A stretch of DNA of 64,000 nt from contig NZ_RHLK01000008.1 in assembly GCF_009757775.1 (NCBI RefSeq), forward strand, positions 125,171 to 189,170, written 5' to 3'. Positions 16,861-25,281 of the stretch are shown piece after piece. Below the pieces are notes generated by a model. The model searched no databases and was not told the origin of the DNA. It saw nothing but the letters and a program-made list of their open reading frames with translations. Position numbers and translations under genes: made by a program. The stretch is from Paenibacillus lutrae. GTDB taxonomy: Bacteria > Bacillota > Bacilli > Paenibacillales > NBRC-103111. How positions within the stretch are numbered: the stretch's first letter is position 1; each line of letters begins with the position of its first letter.

Positions 16861-16888
16861 TCCCGCAGACGTGCCAGCGTCTGCGGGA
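16861..16888 (-). terminator. Hairpin ending the small toxin-like transcript
   Basis: TCCCGCAGACG and CGTCTGCGGGA form a perfect 11 bp stem with a 6 nt loop. Read on the minus strand it is followed by TTTTG, so it may terminate the small membrane-peptide gene 80 bases upstream (16968-17051). Confidence 0.55.
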
Positions 16889-16932
16889 GAGGATACAATA
16901 GACTGCCCCCGGGGCATCGGTTAACGGGCCGG

Positions 16933-16979
16933 ATAGACCTACTTGCTCCTCTGGAGTTCAGGGAGGTCTATTTCTTTTT
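16933..16979 (+). terminator. + strand terminator overlapping the toxin-like gene's 3' end (candidate antisense RNA end)
   Basis: ATAGACCT (16933-16940) pairs with AGGTCTAT (16964-16971), with an inner CTCC/GGAG, followed by TTCTTTTT. It lies across the 3' end of the minus-strand small gene and would end a transcript running + from within the 16.74-16.93 kb gap, fitting an antisense antitoxin RNA overlapping the toxin message tail-to-tail. Confidence 0.5.
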
Positions 16980-17051
16980 AACATAGGTTAGGAGGGCAAG
17001 AATAAACATGCCGAACATGAACATGAGGGTCATGGTATCCTTCATATCCAA
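16968..17051 (-). CDS. Holin-like small toxin peptide, 27 aa
   Basis: Translation from TTG 17051 gives 27 residues beginning MDMKDTMTLM, continuing FMFGMFILALLTYV and ending KKK. One membrane helix followed by a basic tail, with the FGMFILALLTYV pattern, is typical of the small 'putative holin-like toxins' of Firmicutes (TxpA/BsrG-like type I toxins are similar in size). GGGAGG lies 8 bases before the TTG; ATG 17045 is too far from it. A hairpin follows on the same strand and a terminator on the opposite strand overlaps the 3' end, as expected of a toxin/antisense-RNA pair. Confidence 0.65.
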   Translation of the reverse strand: MDMKDTMTLMFMFGMFILALLTYVKKK

Positions 17052-17113
17052 AGCGCGCACCTCCCTTCTTGAAGCGTGTTATTCGCCTCGGAGGCCGACT
17101 CTATTGTTCACTC

Positions 17114-17119
17114 AGTATA
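17114..17119 (-). promoter_or_regulatory. Extended -10 promoter of the holin-like peptide
   Basis: On the minus strand the sequence TGCTATACT is an extended -10 element (TGnTATACT) about 60 bases upstream of the TTG start of the 27-residue peptide. The -35 region is weak, as extended -10 promoters allow. Confidence 0.45.
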
Positions 17120-17212
17120 GCATGAAAACAAATACAAACATATGTTCCTATAGGATTATTTTTCTTCGTTTATCCGGTTAAAGTTTTTGCTAGAATCTCT
17201 TATAAATTGCGC

Positions 17213-17218
17213 TATACT
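17213..17218 (+). promoter_or_regulatory. Candidate -10 box for hisC
   Basis: TATACT lies 48 bases before the chosen GTG start of hisC. No consensus -35 hexamer is at the usual distance. Confidence 0.35.
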
Positions 17219-17265
17219 AGATTAAAGTGAAACATGCAAACGGCCTATGGAAAGAAGGGATCATT

Positions 17266-18321
17266 GTGTACGCTAAACCGCATATCCGTGAGCTTGCGCC
17301 CTACATACCCGGCTTTCAGCCGGCTGCAGATCAGCAGGTCATCAAGCTGAATTCGAATGAGAATCCGTATCCGCCTTCTCCGCAGGTACAAAAAGCGCTT
17401 CAGACATTCGATTATTCCCTGCTGCGCCGCTATCCGAATGCAACGGCCGAATATGTCCGGGAAGAGCTGGCTTCTATTTATAACGTAGAGCCCTCACAGG
17501 TCTTTTGCGGGAATGGATCCGATGAAATCATCGCCCTCTTGTTCAGAGCATTCCTCCCGGAAGAAAGTACAATTGTACTGCCATACCCTACGTATTCGCT
17601 GTACAAGACGGCAGCCCGCATTCACCGGGTTCATCCTGAGTTTGTGGCGACCTCTGCAGACTTCCGGGTGGACATCGAAGCCCTGCTCGCCGTGCCTTCC
17701 GATGCGATTATTCTCGTTAATCCGAATGCGCCCACGGGGCTCCTTCTCCCTGTAGAGAGCGTTGCGGAGCTTGCCCGGCGCTACAAAGGTCTGCTGATTA
17801 TTGATGAAGCGTATATTGATTTCGCCGATGGGGCAGCGACAGCGTTGCCGCTCATTCATGAGCATCCGAATGTGATCGTTATCCGCACGCTATCGAAGTC
17901 TTATTCCTTGTGCGGAATCCGGTTTGGCTATGCTTTCGCAAATGCGGAGCTGATTCAATCGCTCGACAAGTGTAAAGATTCCTACAATGTCAGTATGCTT
18001 ACGCAGACGATTGCCGCTGCGGCTTTGCGGGACCAGAGCTATCTTGCCGCAACGATTCAGCGCCTGAAGGAATCCCGCCGGGAATTGATCGGACAGCTGC
18101 GCAGCCTGGGTTATTCCGCTCCGGATTCACAGGCGAATTTCGTCCTCTGCACGCCGCCGGCTTCCAGGGGCTTAACTGCCCGCCAGATTACAGAGAAACT
18201 TGCAGAGCAGCACGTCTATGTCCGTTATTTCGATTCTCCTCTGCTTGAGGATAAACTGAGAATCAGCATCGGAACCGAAGAGGAGAACGAACGTCTGTTT
18301 CAACTTCTACGTACCATGTAA
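17266..18321 (+). CDS. hisC: Histidinol-phosphate aminotransferase
   Basis: A 351-residue fold-type I PLP enzyme that makes histidinol phosphate from imidazole acetol-phosphate and glutamate, and often also serves Phe/Tyr synthesis. Signature stretches are LNSNENPYPPSP near the N-terminus, FCGNGSDE, and the PLP-binding Lys211 in TLSKSYSLCGIRFGY. I choose GTG 17266 because the product then starts MYAKPHIRELAPY like known HisC, with GAAGGGA just upstream; a GTG at 17227 would add 13 unmatched residues. No other his genes lie nearby; another aminotransferase follows 41 bases downstream. Confidence 0.9.
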   Translation: MYAKPHIRELAPYIPGFQPAADQQVIKLNSNENPYPPSPQVQKALQTFDYSLLRRYPNATAEYVREELASIYNVEPSQVFCGNGSDEIIALLFRAFLPEESTIVLPYPTYSLYKTAARIHRVHPEFVATSADFRVDIEALLAVPSDAIILVNPNAPTGLLLPVESVAELARRYKGLLIIDEAYIDFADGAATALPLIHEHPNVIVIRTLSKSYSLCGIRFGYAFANAELIQSLDKCKDSYNVSMLTQTIAAAALRDQSYLAATIQRLKESRRELIGQLRSLGYSAPDSQANFVLCTPPASRGLTARQITEKLAEQHVYVRYFDSPLLEDKLRISIGTEEENERLFQLLRTM

Positions 18322-18362
18322 CTTCGCAATGAAAATATAAGGAATTATGGAGGTTTACCCGA

Positions 18363-19556
18363 ATGACTAATCATGGCGCAATATCAGCGAAGCTGGCGGA
18401 CCAGCTTGAGAAAGGTTCATGGATCCGTAAGCTGTTTGATGAAGGCAAACGTCTCACTGAAATTTACGGAGCGGATGAAGTATTCGATTTCTCTCTGGGA
18501 AACCCTATAGTAGAACCCCCGGCGGCTTTTCGGCAAGCTCTCCAGGATACGATTACGGACGAGCAGCTGGGCAAACATCAGTACATACCCAATCAAGGAC
18601 TGCCGGCTGCCCGGCATAAAGTCGCGGAGTACCTGAACAGCCGCTATGGCGGTAAGATCGTTCAGGAGCATGTGGTCATGACGGTCGGTGCCGGAGGCGG
18701 ATTGAATGTCGTGTGCAAAAGCCTTCTCAATCCGGGGGACGAAGTGATCCTGCTGACGCCTTATTTTGTCGAATATGACTACTATGCAGACAATCATGGA
18801 GGCATCCCTGTCCACGTTGCGCTCGCAGATGATTTCAGCATCGACACGAAGCGGGTGGCGGAAGCTATCACGTCTCGCACTCGCGCGATTATCGTCAATA
18901 CACCGGGCAATCCTACGGGCAAGCTGCTGTCGCAGCAGAACTTGAACGAGCTGGGCGACGTGCTCAAAGAAGCCGAGAAGAAGCACGGTTCCCTTCTGTA
19001 TCTTCTCTATGACGATCCGTACAGCCAGCTCGTGTATGACGCGGTACCGCCTAATCCGTTTGAAGCATACTCACGTACCATCCTCATCAGCTCGTTCAGT
19101 AAGGATCTAGGGATAGCCGGTGAGCGTCTTGGCTATGTCGCGGTGGATTCTTCCACCGAGCATGCCGCTTTGCTTGCGCAGGCCTTCGTGTTCAGCAACC
19201 GGACGCTCGGTTTCGTCAATGCACCGGTTCTTATGCAGCGTGCTTTAGCGAGGATGGAGTCATTGACCGTGGAGCAGAATGAATACCGCAAACGCCGGGA
19301 TTTGATGGTAGCGGTTCTTCAGGAAGCGGGCTATGAGTTCGATGTGCCGCAAGGTGGCTTCTTCATCTTCCCCAAGACACCGATCGCGGACGATGTGGAG
19401 TTCTGCCTGAAGGCTGTGCAGGATCACAGACTGCTTATTGTCCCGGGAAGCGGATTTGGACGGGGAGGACACTTCCGTTTGTCCTACAGCGTTCCCATCC
19501 GTCAAATAGAGCGTTCGGGTCCTGTCTTCAAAGCCGTGCTGGATTCTTACCGTTAG
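18363..19556 (+). CDS. PLP-dependent aminotransferase (class I/II)
   Basis: A 397-residue fold-type I aminotransferase. Visible features are FSLGNPIVEPP near the start, the VGAGGGLN phosphate-binding loop, NTPGNPTGK, YDDPYSQL and the Schiff-base Lys247 in SSFSKDLGIAGERLGY. Closest in feel to aspartate/aromatic aminotransferases of subgroup I that use pyridoxal phosphate, but the amino donor and acceptor cannot be told from sequence. It follows hisC by 41 bases behind a GGAGG site and ends at a strong terminator, so the two form an operon inserted between ytrH and dnaE relative to Bacillus. Confidence 0.85.
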   Translation: MTNHGAISAKLADQLEKGSWIRKLFDEGKRLTEIYGADEVFDFSLGNPIVEPPAAFRQALQDTITDEQLGKHQYIPNQGLPAARHKVAEYLNSRYGGKIVQEHVVMTVGAGGGLNVVCKSLLNPGDEVILLTPYFVEYDYYADNHGGIPVHVALADDFSIDTKRVAEAITSRTRAIIVNTPGNPTGKLLSQQNLNELGDVLKEAEKKHGSLLYLLYDDPYSQLVYDAVPPNPFEAYSRTILISSFSKDLGIAGERLGYVAVDSSTEHAALLAQAFVFSNRTLGFVNAPVLMQRALARMESLTVEQNEYRKRRDLMVAVLQEAGYEFDVPQGGFFIFPKTPIADDVEFCLKAVQDHRLLIVPGSGFGRGGHFRLSYSVPIRQIERSGPVFKAVLDSYR

Positions 19557-19597
19557 GATCAAGCCTTGTTTAAATGGTTTACCAGAGTAAAACTGCG

Positions 19598-19631
19598 CCG
19601 CCCGATGAGATGATCTCAGCGGGCGGTTTTT
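19598..19631 (+). terminator. Terminator after the aminotransferase pair
   Basis: CCGCCCG pairs with CGGGCGG, with an inner TGAGAT/ATCTCA extension, followed by TTTTTATT. It closes the hisC-aminotransferase operon ahead of dnaE. Confidence 0.88.
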
Positions 19632-19717
19632 ATTAGGGGAGTGACCCGAACGCATTTTCGCCTTTTTAAAAAATGTGATAGAATAGAAGAAAGGAAAGTT
19701 TCGGAGGAGCCGCCATC

Positions 19718-22700
19718 ATGAATTCATTCGTCCATCTGCATGTACATAGTGAATACAGCCTGCTTGACGGTGCCGCACGCATCCACGATCTGGTGGAGAC
19801 GGCGTCTCAATTTGGCATGAAATCGCTCGCCCTGACGGATCATGGTGTCATGTATGGGGCCATTGCTTTTTATAAAGCCTGTATAGCCAAAGGCATGAAG
19901 CCGATCATCGGCTGCGAGGCTTATTTTACCGAGGGATCAATCCGTACGAAAGGGACTCGGCAGGAACAGCCTATCTATCATCTGATTCTTCTAGCTCGTA
20001 ATATGCAGGGCTATCAGAATCTGATGAAGCTTTGTTCGATCGGTCATTTGCAGGGCTTTCATTATAAGCCGCGGATTGACCATGAGAATCTGGCGAAGCA
20101 TTCGGAAGGATTAATCTGTCTCAGTTCGTGTTTGGGCGGAGAAGTGTCCCAGCACCTGCTGCACGACCGTAAGGAACAAGCGAAGGCGGCCGCTGAGCGT
20201 TACCGGTCTATTTTCGGCGAAGACTTCTACCTGGAAATTCAAGACCATGGCTCCATCGAGCAGAAAAAAGTGATGCAGGGCATGATCGAGCTCAGCCGGG
20301 ACACCGGTATTCCGCTCATCGCTACCAATGATGTCCACTATGTCAGGCAGCCGGATCATGTCGTACAGGATGTACTGCTGTGTATTGGAACGGGCAAGAC
20401 GGTGGATGATCCGCAGAGGCTTAAATTTGAGACCAGCCAGTTGTATCTCAAAAGCGAAGAAGAGATGCGCAGTCTGTTTGCCCATGTGCCGGAGGCGCTG
20501 GACAACACCGTTCTTGTTGCGGATAAGTGCCGGCTGGAGCTGGAGTTCGGCAAATCGGTGCTGCCGCGTTTTCAGCCGATCCCCGAACAATTGACTGCAG
20601 GTGAATATTTGAAAGAGCTGTGCAGAGCAGGGCTTGCCCAGAGGTATGGGAGCCGCGATGGCTGGCAGGACGAAGAGGGGGAATACCGCCGGACTCTTGA
20701 GGACCGGCTTGCTTACGAGCTGCGGGTCATCGAGAGTATGGGATTCTCCGATTATTTCCTGATTGTATGGGACTTTATCCGGTTCTCGCATGAGAACGGC
20801 ATTCTTACCGGGCCCGGCCGTGGTTCTTCTGCAGGAAGTCTGGTTGCCTATGTGCTCAGAATTACGGATGTGGATCCGATCCGCTACAAACTTCTCTTCG
20901 AGCGGTTCCTGAATCCGGAGCGGATTACGATGCCGGATATTGATATCGACTTTAATGATGAGCGCCGGGATGAGGTTATCGATTATGTAGTGGCCAAATA
21001 CGGGCAGCAGCATGTGGCCCAGATTATAACGTTCGGAACGATGGCGGCCAAGGCAGCCGTCCGCGATGTCGGACGTGTGCTTAACGTTCCTTATAATGAA
21101 GTGGACCGGGCAGCCAAGATGATACCGGGTCAGCTGGGAATGACACTGGAATCCGCGCTCAAGGTGAACCCTGATTTGAAGGAGCTGGCTGTCAAGCAGC
21201 CCAAGACCGGCGAACTGCTGGATATGGCGAAACGTGTCGAAGGAATGCCTCGTCACGCTTCGACACATGCCGCGGGAGTTGTCATATCGCGCGAACCGCT
21301 TACGCATTATGTCCCTCTGCAGGAAGGGACCGGACAGACTCCGCTGACCCAATATTCCATGGAGCATCTCGAAGCGATCGGACTGCTGAAGATGGACTTC
21401 CTGGGGCTGCGAACACTGTCCATTATTGAACGCACACTCCGTTCGATCGAGGAGCAGGAGGGATTGCGGCTGGATCTCGCCCAGCTGGATATGGATAACG
21501 ATCCCCTGACTTATGAGCTGCTTAGCCGGGGGGAGACCACCGGAATATTCCAGCTTGAGTCTCCAGGTGTACGGCGGGTACTCAGGGATTTGAAGCCTTC
21601 CGGCTTCGAAGATATTGTATCTGTGGTTGCGCTCTACAGGCCGGGCCCGATGGAATTTATACCGCGCTATATAGAATGCAAGCACGGTTTGGCGGAGCCT
21701 CAAATACCGCATGAGGCGCTGGTGCCTATTCTCGAGGATACGTACGGAATCATTGTATACCAGGAGCAAATCATGCAGATTGCTTCGGCAATGGCCGGAT
21801 TTTCACTTGGCGAAGCGGATCTGCTGCGCCGGGCAGTTTCCAAGAAGAAGCGCGAAGTTCTGGATGAGCAGCGCGCGCATTTTGTGGAAGGTAGTCTGGG
21901 ACAAGGGTTTACCGGTGAAGAAGCGAACCGGGTCTACGATATGATTGTCCGTTTCGCCGATTATGGATTTCCGCGTGCCCATGCTACCGCTTACGGGGTG
22001 TTAGCCTTTCAGACGGCTTATTTAAAGACTCATTATCCGCGTCATTTTATGGCTTCAATGCTGACAGCGGTAGTGGGAAATCACCGCAAGACAGCGGAAT
22101 ATGTCGATGAATGTCGTCGTATGAAGCTTGACGTACTGCCGCCCGATGTCAACGAAAGCGGAGTGAATTTCACTCCCGTCGCCTTTACTCTGGGCAGGCT
22201 TAATGAATCGGATGAACATATAGCAGCAGAGCCTCCGGCAGAAGAAGAGGACAAGAGCCCGGTAACGTCCGACAGTGAGGCCGGGCAATCCGAAGGGAAC
22301 GGTGCCAGCCCGAAGCAGCGGAATAACCATGAAGCAGAGCGTGAAGGCCTCCAGTCAGGCGGTATTGCGCAGCAGGGAGAAGGCGGCGGAGCCGCCTCCG
22401 CTCCTAAAGGGGCCATCCGTTTCGGTCTCGCAGCTATCAAGAATGTAGGGACCAATGCCATAGAGGCTATTCTGAAGGAACGGCGTCAGAAGCCTTATGA
22501 GAGCCTGCTTGATTTCTGCAGGCGTGTAGATTTGCGCGTGTGCAACAAGCGCGTAATTGAGTGCCTGATTCAAGGGGGAGCACTGGACGAACTCCCCGGA
22601 CACCGTTCGCAGCTCATCGCGATGCTGGACGATACGGTAGATGCAGCTTTGAAGTGGCGCAAAGAGCGGGACGATCTCCAGCTTCACCTGTTCGGATTCG

Positions 22701-23926
22701 TGGAGGAGCCGAACTGGGAAGTGGAGATACCCGACGTTCCTCCTCTGACCCGCACCCAGCAGCTGGAATACGAACGGGAGCTGTTAGGGCTGTATATTTC
22801 GGGACACCCGCTGGATGATCATGAAGATCTGCTCAAAGAGCTTGAAGCGGACCCGCTTCACTATTTGCAGGACTACGCCGATCACAGTGAAGTGATTGTC
22901 GCAGGGATGGTCGTAACCAGCAAGACCATTGTGACCAAGAAAGGCCAGCCGATGGCTTTTATGGATCTTGAGGACCGCATTGCGAAGGTGGAAGTCGTGC
23001 TTTTCCCGGAAGTATGGAAAAAGCACGCTCCCCTTGTGCAGAAGGGCAGCGTAGTGCTTGTCAAAGGCAAACTTCAGCTGCAGGACGAGGATCCGCCGAA
23101 GCTTCTGGCTGAAGCGCTCTGCGCGCCGGAAGATCCGGTTGCGCGCCGCTGGCAGCGGCGGCAGATGCGCCCGGGCGGGCAGCAGTCCGGAGGCCCGCAA
23201 GGGCCCGGCGGTACGGCTGCAGGCCAGACGCGGCGGGACCCGGCGGAGCAGCAAGTTGCGGGCAGCGGAGCCGGCGCGGCCTACGGCGGCAGCGGACGCA
23301 GCGGATCGAACCGCAGCGAGACTCCGCGGACGGAGGCCCGGGGCGGAGTGAACAGCGCGGAAGGGCCGCGAAGTGATGCGGGAGGCGGAGCGAACCGCAG
23401 TGAGGCGCTGCGCAGTGATGCGGGAGGCGGAGTGAGCCGCAGTGAGGCGCTGCGCAGTGATATGCGAGGAGCCGCCTCCCGCAGCGGAGCACCGCACACG
23501 GAGGTGCGCGGCCCGGTGCAAGGCGGAGCCGGCAGCGTGCGCGAGGTGGGTGCGCCTGACCGCAGCCGCTATGCCGCCAGCGGGCCTGACCGCGAGGCCA
23601 CGCCTCGAACCGGCGCGGAGCGGACGTCCGCCTCCGGGCAGGCGGACCGCACACCTGCCGCTCCCGCTCACCGGGAGCGGGCGAGCACACCCGCGGCCAG
23701 GCAGCGGGTGTACGTGAAGATTGCGGCTCATCTCGAAGAGCCGCAGAAGCTTGTGAAACTGCAGGAGCTGCTGCAGCTTCACGGCGGCCCGCTCGAAGTC
23801 GTGCTGTTCTACGAGCGGACCCAGCGGCTGCTGGCGCTAAGCGGGCAATACCGCGTGAAGCCGTCGCCGGAATTGTTCGCAGCCGTTGAACAAATCATGG
23901 GTAAAGATTGTGTCAAAGTGAAGTAA
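19718..23926 (+). CDS. dnaE: DNA polymerase III subunit alpha (DnaE type)
   Basis: A 1402-residue replicative polymerase of the DnaE branch. The PHP domain starts at once (FVHLHVHSEYSLLDGA), the catalytic Asp407/Asp409 lie in MPDIDIDFND, and HhH and OB domains follow (the latter reading VIVAGMVVTSKTIVTKKGQP). Bacillus DnaE has 1115 residues, so this one is about 290 longer: a Glu/Ser/Gly-rich insert at ~828-890 and a Gly/Arg/Ser/Ala-rich linker of ~185 residues (~1145-1328) containing 14-residue repeats, before a ~75-residue C-terminal domain (VYVKIAAHLEEPQKL...). GGAGGAG lies before ATG 19718. Synteny with ytrI/ytrH supports the assignment. Confidence 0.95.
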   Translation: MNSFVHLHVHSEYSLLDGAARIHDLVETASQFGMKSLALTDHGVMYGAIAFYKACIAKGMKPIIGCEAYFTEGSIRTKGTRQEQPIYHLILLARNMQGYQNLMKLCSIGHLQGFHYKPRIDHENLAKHSEGLICLSSCLGGEVSQHLLHDRKEQAKAAAERYRSIFGEDFYLEIQDHGSIEQKKVMQGMIELSRDTGIPLIATNDVHYVRQPDHVVQDVLLCIGTGKTVDDPQRLKFETSQLYLKSEEEMRSLFAHVPEALDNTVLVADKCRLELEFGKSVLPRFQPIPEQLTAGEYLKELCRAGLAQRYGSRDGWQDEEGEYRRTLEDRLAYELRVIESMGFSDYFLIVWDFIRFSHENGILTGPGRGSSAGSLVAYVLRITDVDPIRYKLLFERFLNPERITMPDIDIDFNDERRDEVIDYVVAKYGQQHVAQIITFGTMAAKAAVRDVGRVLNVPYNEVDRAAKMIPGQLGMTLESALKVNPDLKELAVKQPKTGELLDMAKRVEGMPRHASTHAAGVVISREPLTHYVPLQEGTGQTPLTQYSMEHLEAIGLLKMDFLGLRTLSIIERTLRSIEEQEGLRLDLAQLDMDNDPLTYELLSRGETTGIFQLESPGVRRVLRDLKPSGFEDIVSVVALYRPGPMEFIPRYIECKHGLAEPQIPHEALVPILEDTYGIIVYQEQIMQIASAMAGFSLGEADLLRRAVSKKKREVLDEQRAHFVEGSLGQGFTGEEANRVYDMIVRFADYGFPRAHATAYGVLAFQTAYLKTHYPRHFMASMLTAVVGNHRKTAEYVDECRRMKLDVLPPDVNESGVNFTPVAFTLGRLNESDEHIAAEPPAEEEDKSPVTSDSEAGQSEGNGASPKQRNNHEAEREGLQSGGIAQQGEGGGAASAPKGAIRFGLAAIKNVGTNAIEAILKERRQKPYESLLDFCRRVDLRVCNKRVIECLIQGGALDELPGHRSQLIAMLDDTVDAALKWRKERDDLQLHLFGFVEEPNWEVEIPDVPPLTRTQQLEYERELLGLYISGHPLDDHEDLLKELEADPLHYLQDYADHSEVIVAGMVVTSKTIVTKKGQPMAFMDLEDRIAKVEVVLFPEVWKKHAPLVQKGSVVLVKGKLQLQDEDPPKLLAEALCAPEDPVARRWQRRQMRPGGQQSGGPQGPGGTAAGQTRRDPAEQQVAGSGAGAAYGGSGRSGSNRSETPRTEARGGVNSAEGPRSDAGGGANRSEALRSDAGGGVSRSEALRSDMRGAASRSGAPHTEVRGPVQGGAGSVREVGAPDRSRYAASGPDREATPRTGAERTSASGQADRTPAAPAHRERASTPAARQRVYVKIAAHLEEPQKLVKLQELLQLHGGPLEVVLFYERTQRLLALSGQYRVKPSPELFAAVEQIMGKDCVKVK
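23342..23467 (+). repeat. Three 42 bp in-frame repeats inside dnaE
   Basis: GGCGGAGYGARC starts at 23342, 23384 and 23426, an exact 42 bp period encoding 14-residue units close to RSDAGGGVSRSEAL; a fourth, diverged copy follows. The region is very GC-rich and produces spurious ORFs on both strands. It encodes the long flexible linker of the polymerase. Confidence 0.85.
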
Positions 23927-24009
23927 ACATTTCCCTCCCCGAATAAAATGATAGAACCCGCTGGAGTCTGCCGCTTGTCCCAAGATGGAGCCGAGGGCGG
24001 GGGATGAGG

Positions 24010-24548
24010 GAGGGATGCAGGCGCGAATGCGACACTGGTGCTGCGCATGCTGGATAGCCGAGGCGTTACGGCTGATGATATAGCCGACATCGTATACCAG
24101 CTGCAAAAGCCTTATAGCGATGCCTTAACCCTGAGTCATGCCTGGAGAGCGTCTTGACGGTGCTGACTAAGTGTGAAGTGCAGTACACCCTGCTTACCCG
24201 AATCGCACTCGACGAGCTGGCAAGCGCAAGCTGCTCCTTGAGCCGCTTCAGAGCATTCTGGACGCTGACGAGCCGCTGTACGGAGTGGATGGAACGATGG
24301 CGCTTGGAATTGTTCATGTGTACGGAATGATAGGTCTTACCAGTTTCGGTTATCTGGATAAGCAGAAGTCCGGCATTATCCGTGCTTTGAAGGATCATCC
24401 GCAGCAAATCCATGTGTTCCTCGACGATCTGATTGCCGCTCTGGCGGCTGCAGCTTCCGCGAGAATCGCCCATCAGAATCAGCCGGCGGCCTGCTATCCC
24501 GGGGAACGGGTAGAAGATGGACCCGGTGGAGCTGTTCTCGGATTATAG
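24010..24548 (+). pseudogene. Phosphatidylglycerophosphatase A relic (pgpA/yutG), frameshifted
   Basis: Three frames in succession encode pieces of one YutG/PgpA-like protein. The first gives NATLVLRMLDSRGVTADDIA and ends LQKPYSDALT; the second, +1 shifted near 24130, gives ESVLTVLTKCEVQYTLLTRI; the third, entered near 24230, gives LLEPLQSILDADEPLYGVDG, then IGLTSFGYLDKQKSGIIR, HVFLDDLIAALAAAASARIA and a tail. No start codon fits the first piece. At least two frameshifts plus a missing start make it a pseudogene. The family dephosphorylates phosphatidylglycerophosphate or acts as a low-temperature-related membrane lipid gene in Bacillus; a functional copy may exist elsewhere. Confidence 0.75.
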
Positions 24549-25006
24549 CGGAATTTGTCGCTGCGCTGCCATCAAGAAGAGGTGCCCGGCAAGCTGATTA
24601 TACCCCGGTATGTATAGTGGCTTCTTTTCGTTCAGGAGAGCGGTTATATAAAGTCTGAAACCAACCAGGCTATACGAGAGTATATAGCAGAGTAGAATCT
24701 TTCTCTCGTTCTTGGGTGCTCAAGAAATCCGGAGACTTCAGCACAGCCTTCGGGTGTGTGGGGAGTCTTTTTTTGCCGGATAAGATTGTGGGTTATACCG
24801 TTCCTGTAGGGCAGTTGGCTGCGCTGAACCCGTTCTCAAGCCCGATGAAGTAAACAACCCTTCCTTGCGGTAAAAAGAAAGGTTGTGTTATCATTATTCC
24901 ATTGTATAGACTTGAGAGAACGGAAAGTCGTTTAAGCGCGCTGCAGCGCCATCGATTGTTGGGCATTCATTTATAACCCGGGCAATCTTGAGGAGGTATA
25001 TATTTC
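24549..25006. other. Decayed intergenic region with a terminator
   Basis: Apart from the terminator at 24734-24774 no gene with a ribosome site is visible. Two short open stretches end in apparently natural stops (one ending TNQAIREYIAE near 24690, one ending LNPFSSPMK near 24851) and may be tails of eroded genes; this is not certain. Confidence 0.4.
24734..24774 (+). terminator. Rho-independent terminator
   Basis: GACT...AGTC flanks an inner CACA/TGTG stem with a CCTTCGGG loop, followed by TTTTTTT. It would stop + strand readthrough from the pgpA relic before the accDA operon. Confidence 0.7.
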
Positions 25007-25195
25007 GTGTGGACCGTGATTTATATCGCCCCCACTCCCAAAATCGCGGAGCGTATTAAACAAAGTTTGTCGGAGGAGGGTTTTCTGGTCCAAATCCGGG
25101 CGATCAACATGACCAAAAACCAGTTTGAAATCGTGGTTCCTGAGGGTGAAGTGGAAGAGGTACAGGAAGTGCTCAACACCATTTTACATCGCTGA
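25007..25195 (+). CDS. Small conserved protein upstream of accD, 62 aa
   Basis: A 62-residue protein beginning MWTVIYIAPTPKIAERIKQ and ending VEEVQEVLNTILHR, with a beta-alpha-beta pattern like the small 'signal-transducing' DUF2007-type domains. Homologues upstream of accD in Paenibacillus have sometimes been named glutamate decarboxylase, which the size and sequence do not support. GTG 25007 follows GAGGAGG. It probably shares the accDA-pyk transcript; function is unknown. Confidence 0.8.
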   Translation: MWTVIYIAPTPKIAERIKQSLSEEGFLVQIRAINMTKNQFEIVVPEGEVEEVQEVLNTILHR

Positions 25196-25281
25196 CCGCA
25201 GCGGCTGCAGGGGCGTTATTGAACTGACGCCTGCATGGATGAATAGCTGGAGCGGATATTGTAAGCCAAAGAGGTGCGAAT

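Noticed and set aside
22784-23782. 332-codon minus-strand ORF
   Set aside because: Shadow of the GC-rich repetitive linker of dnaE.
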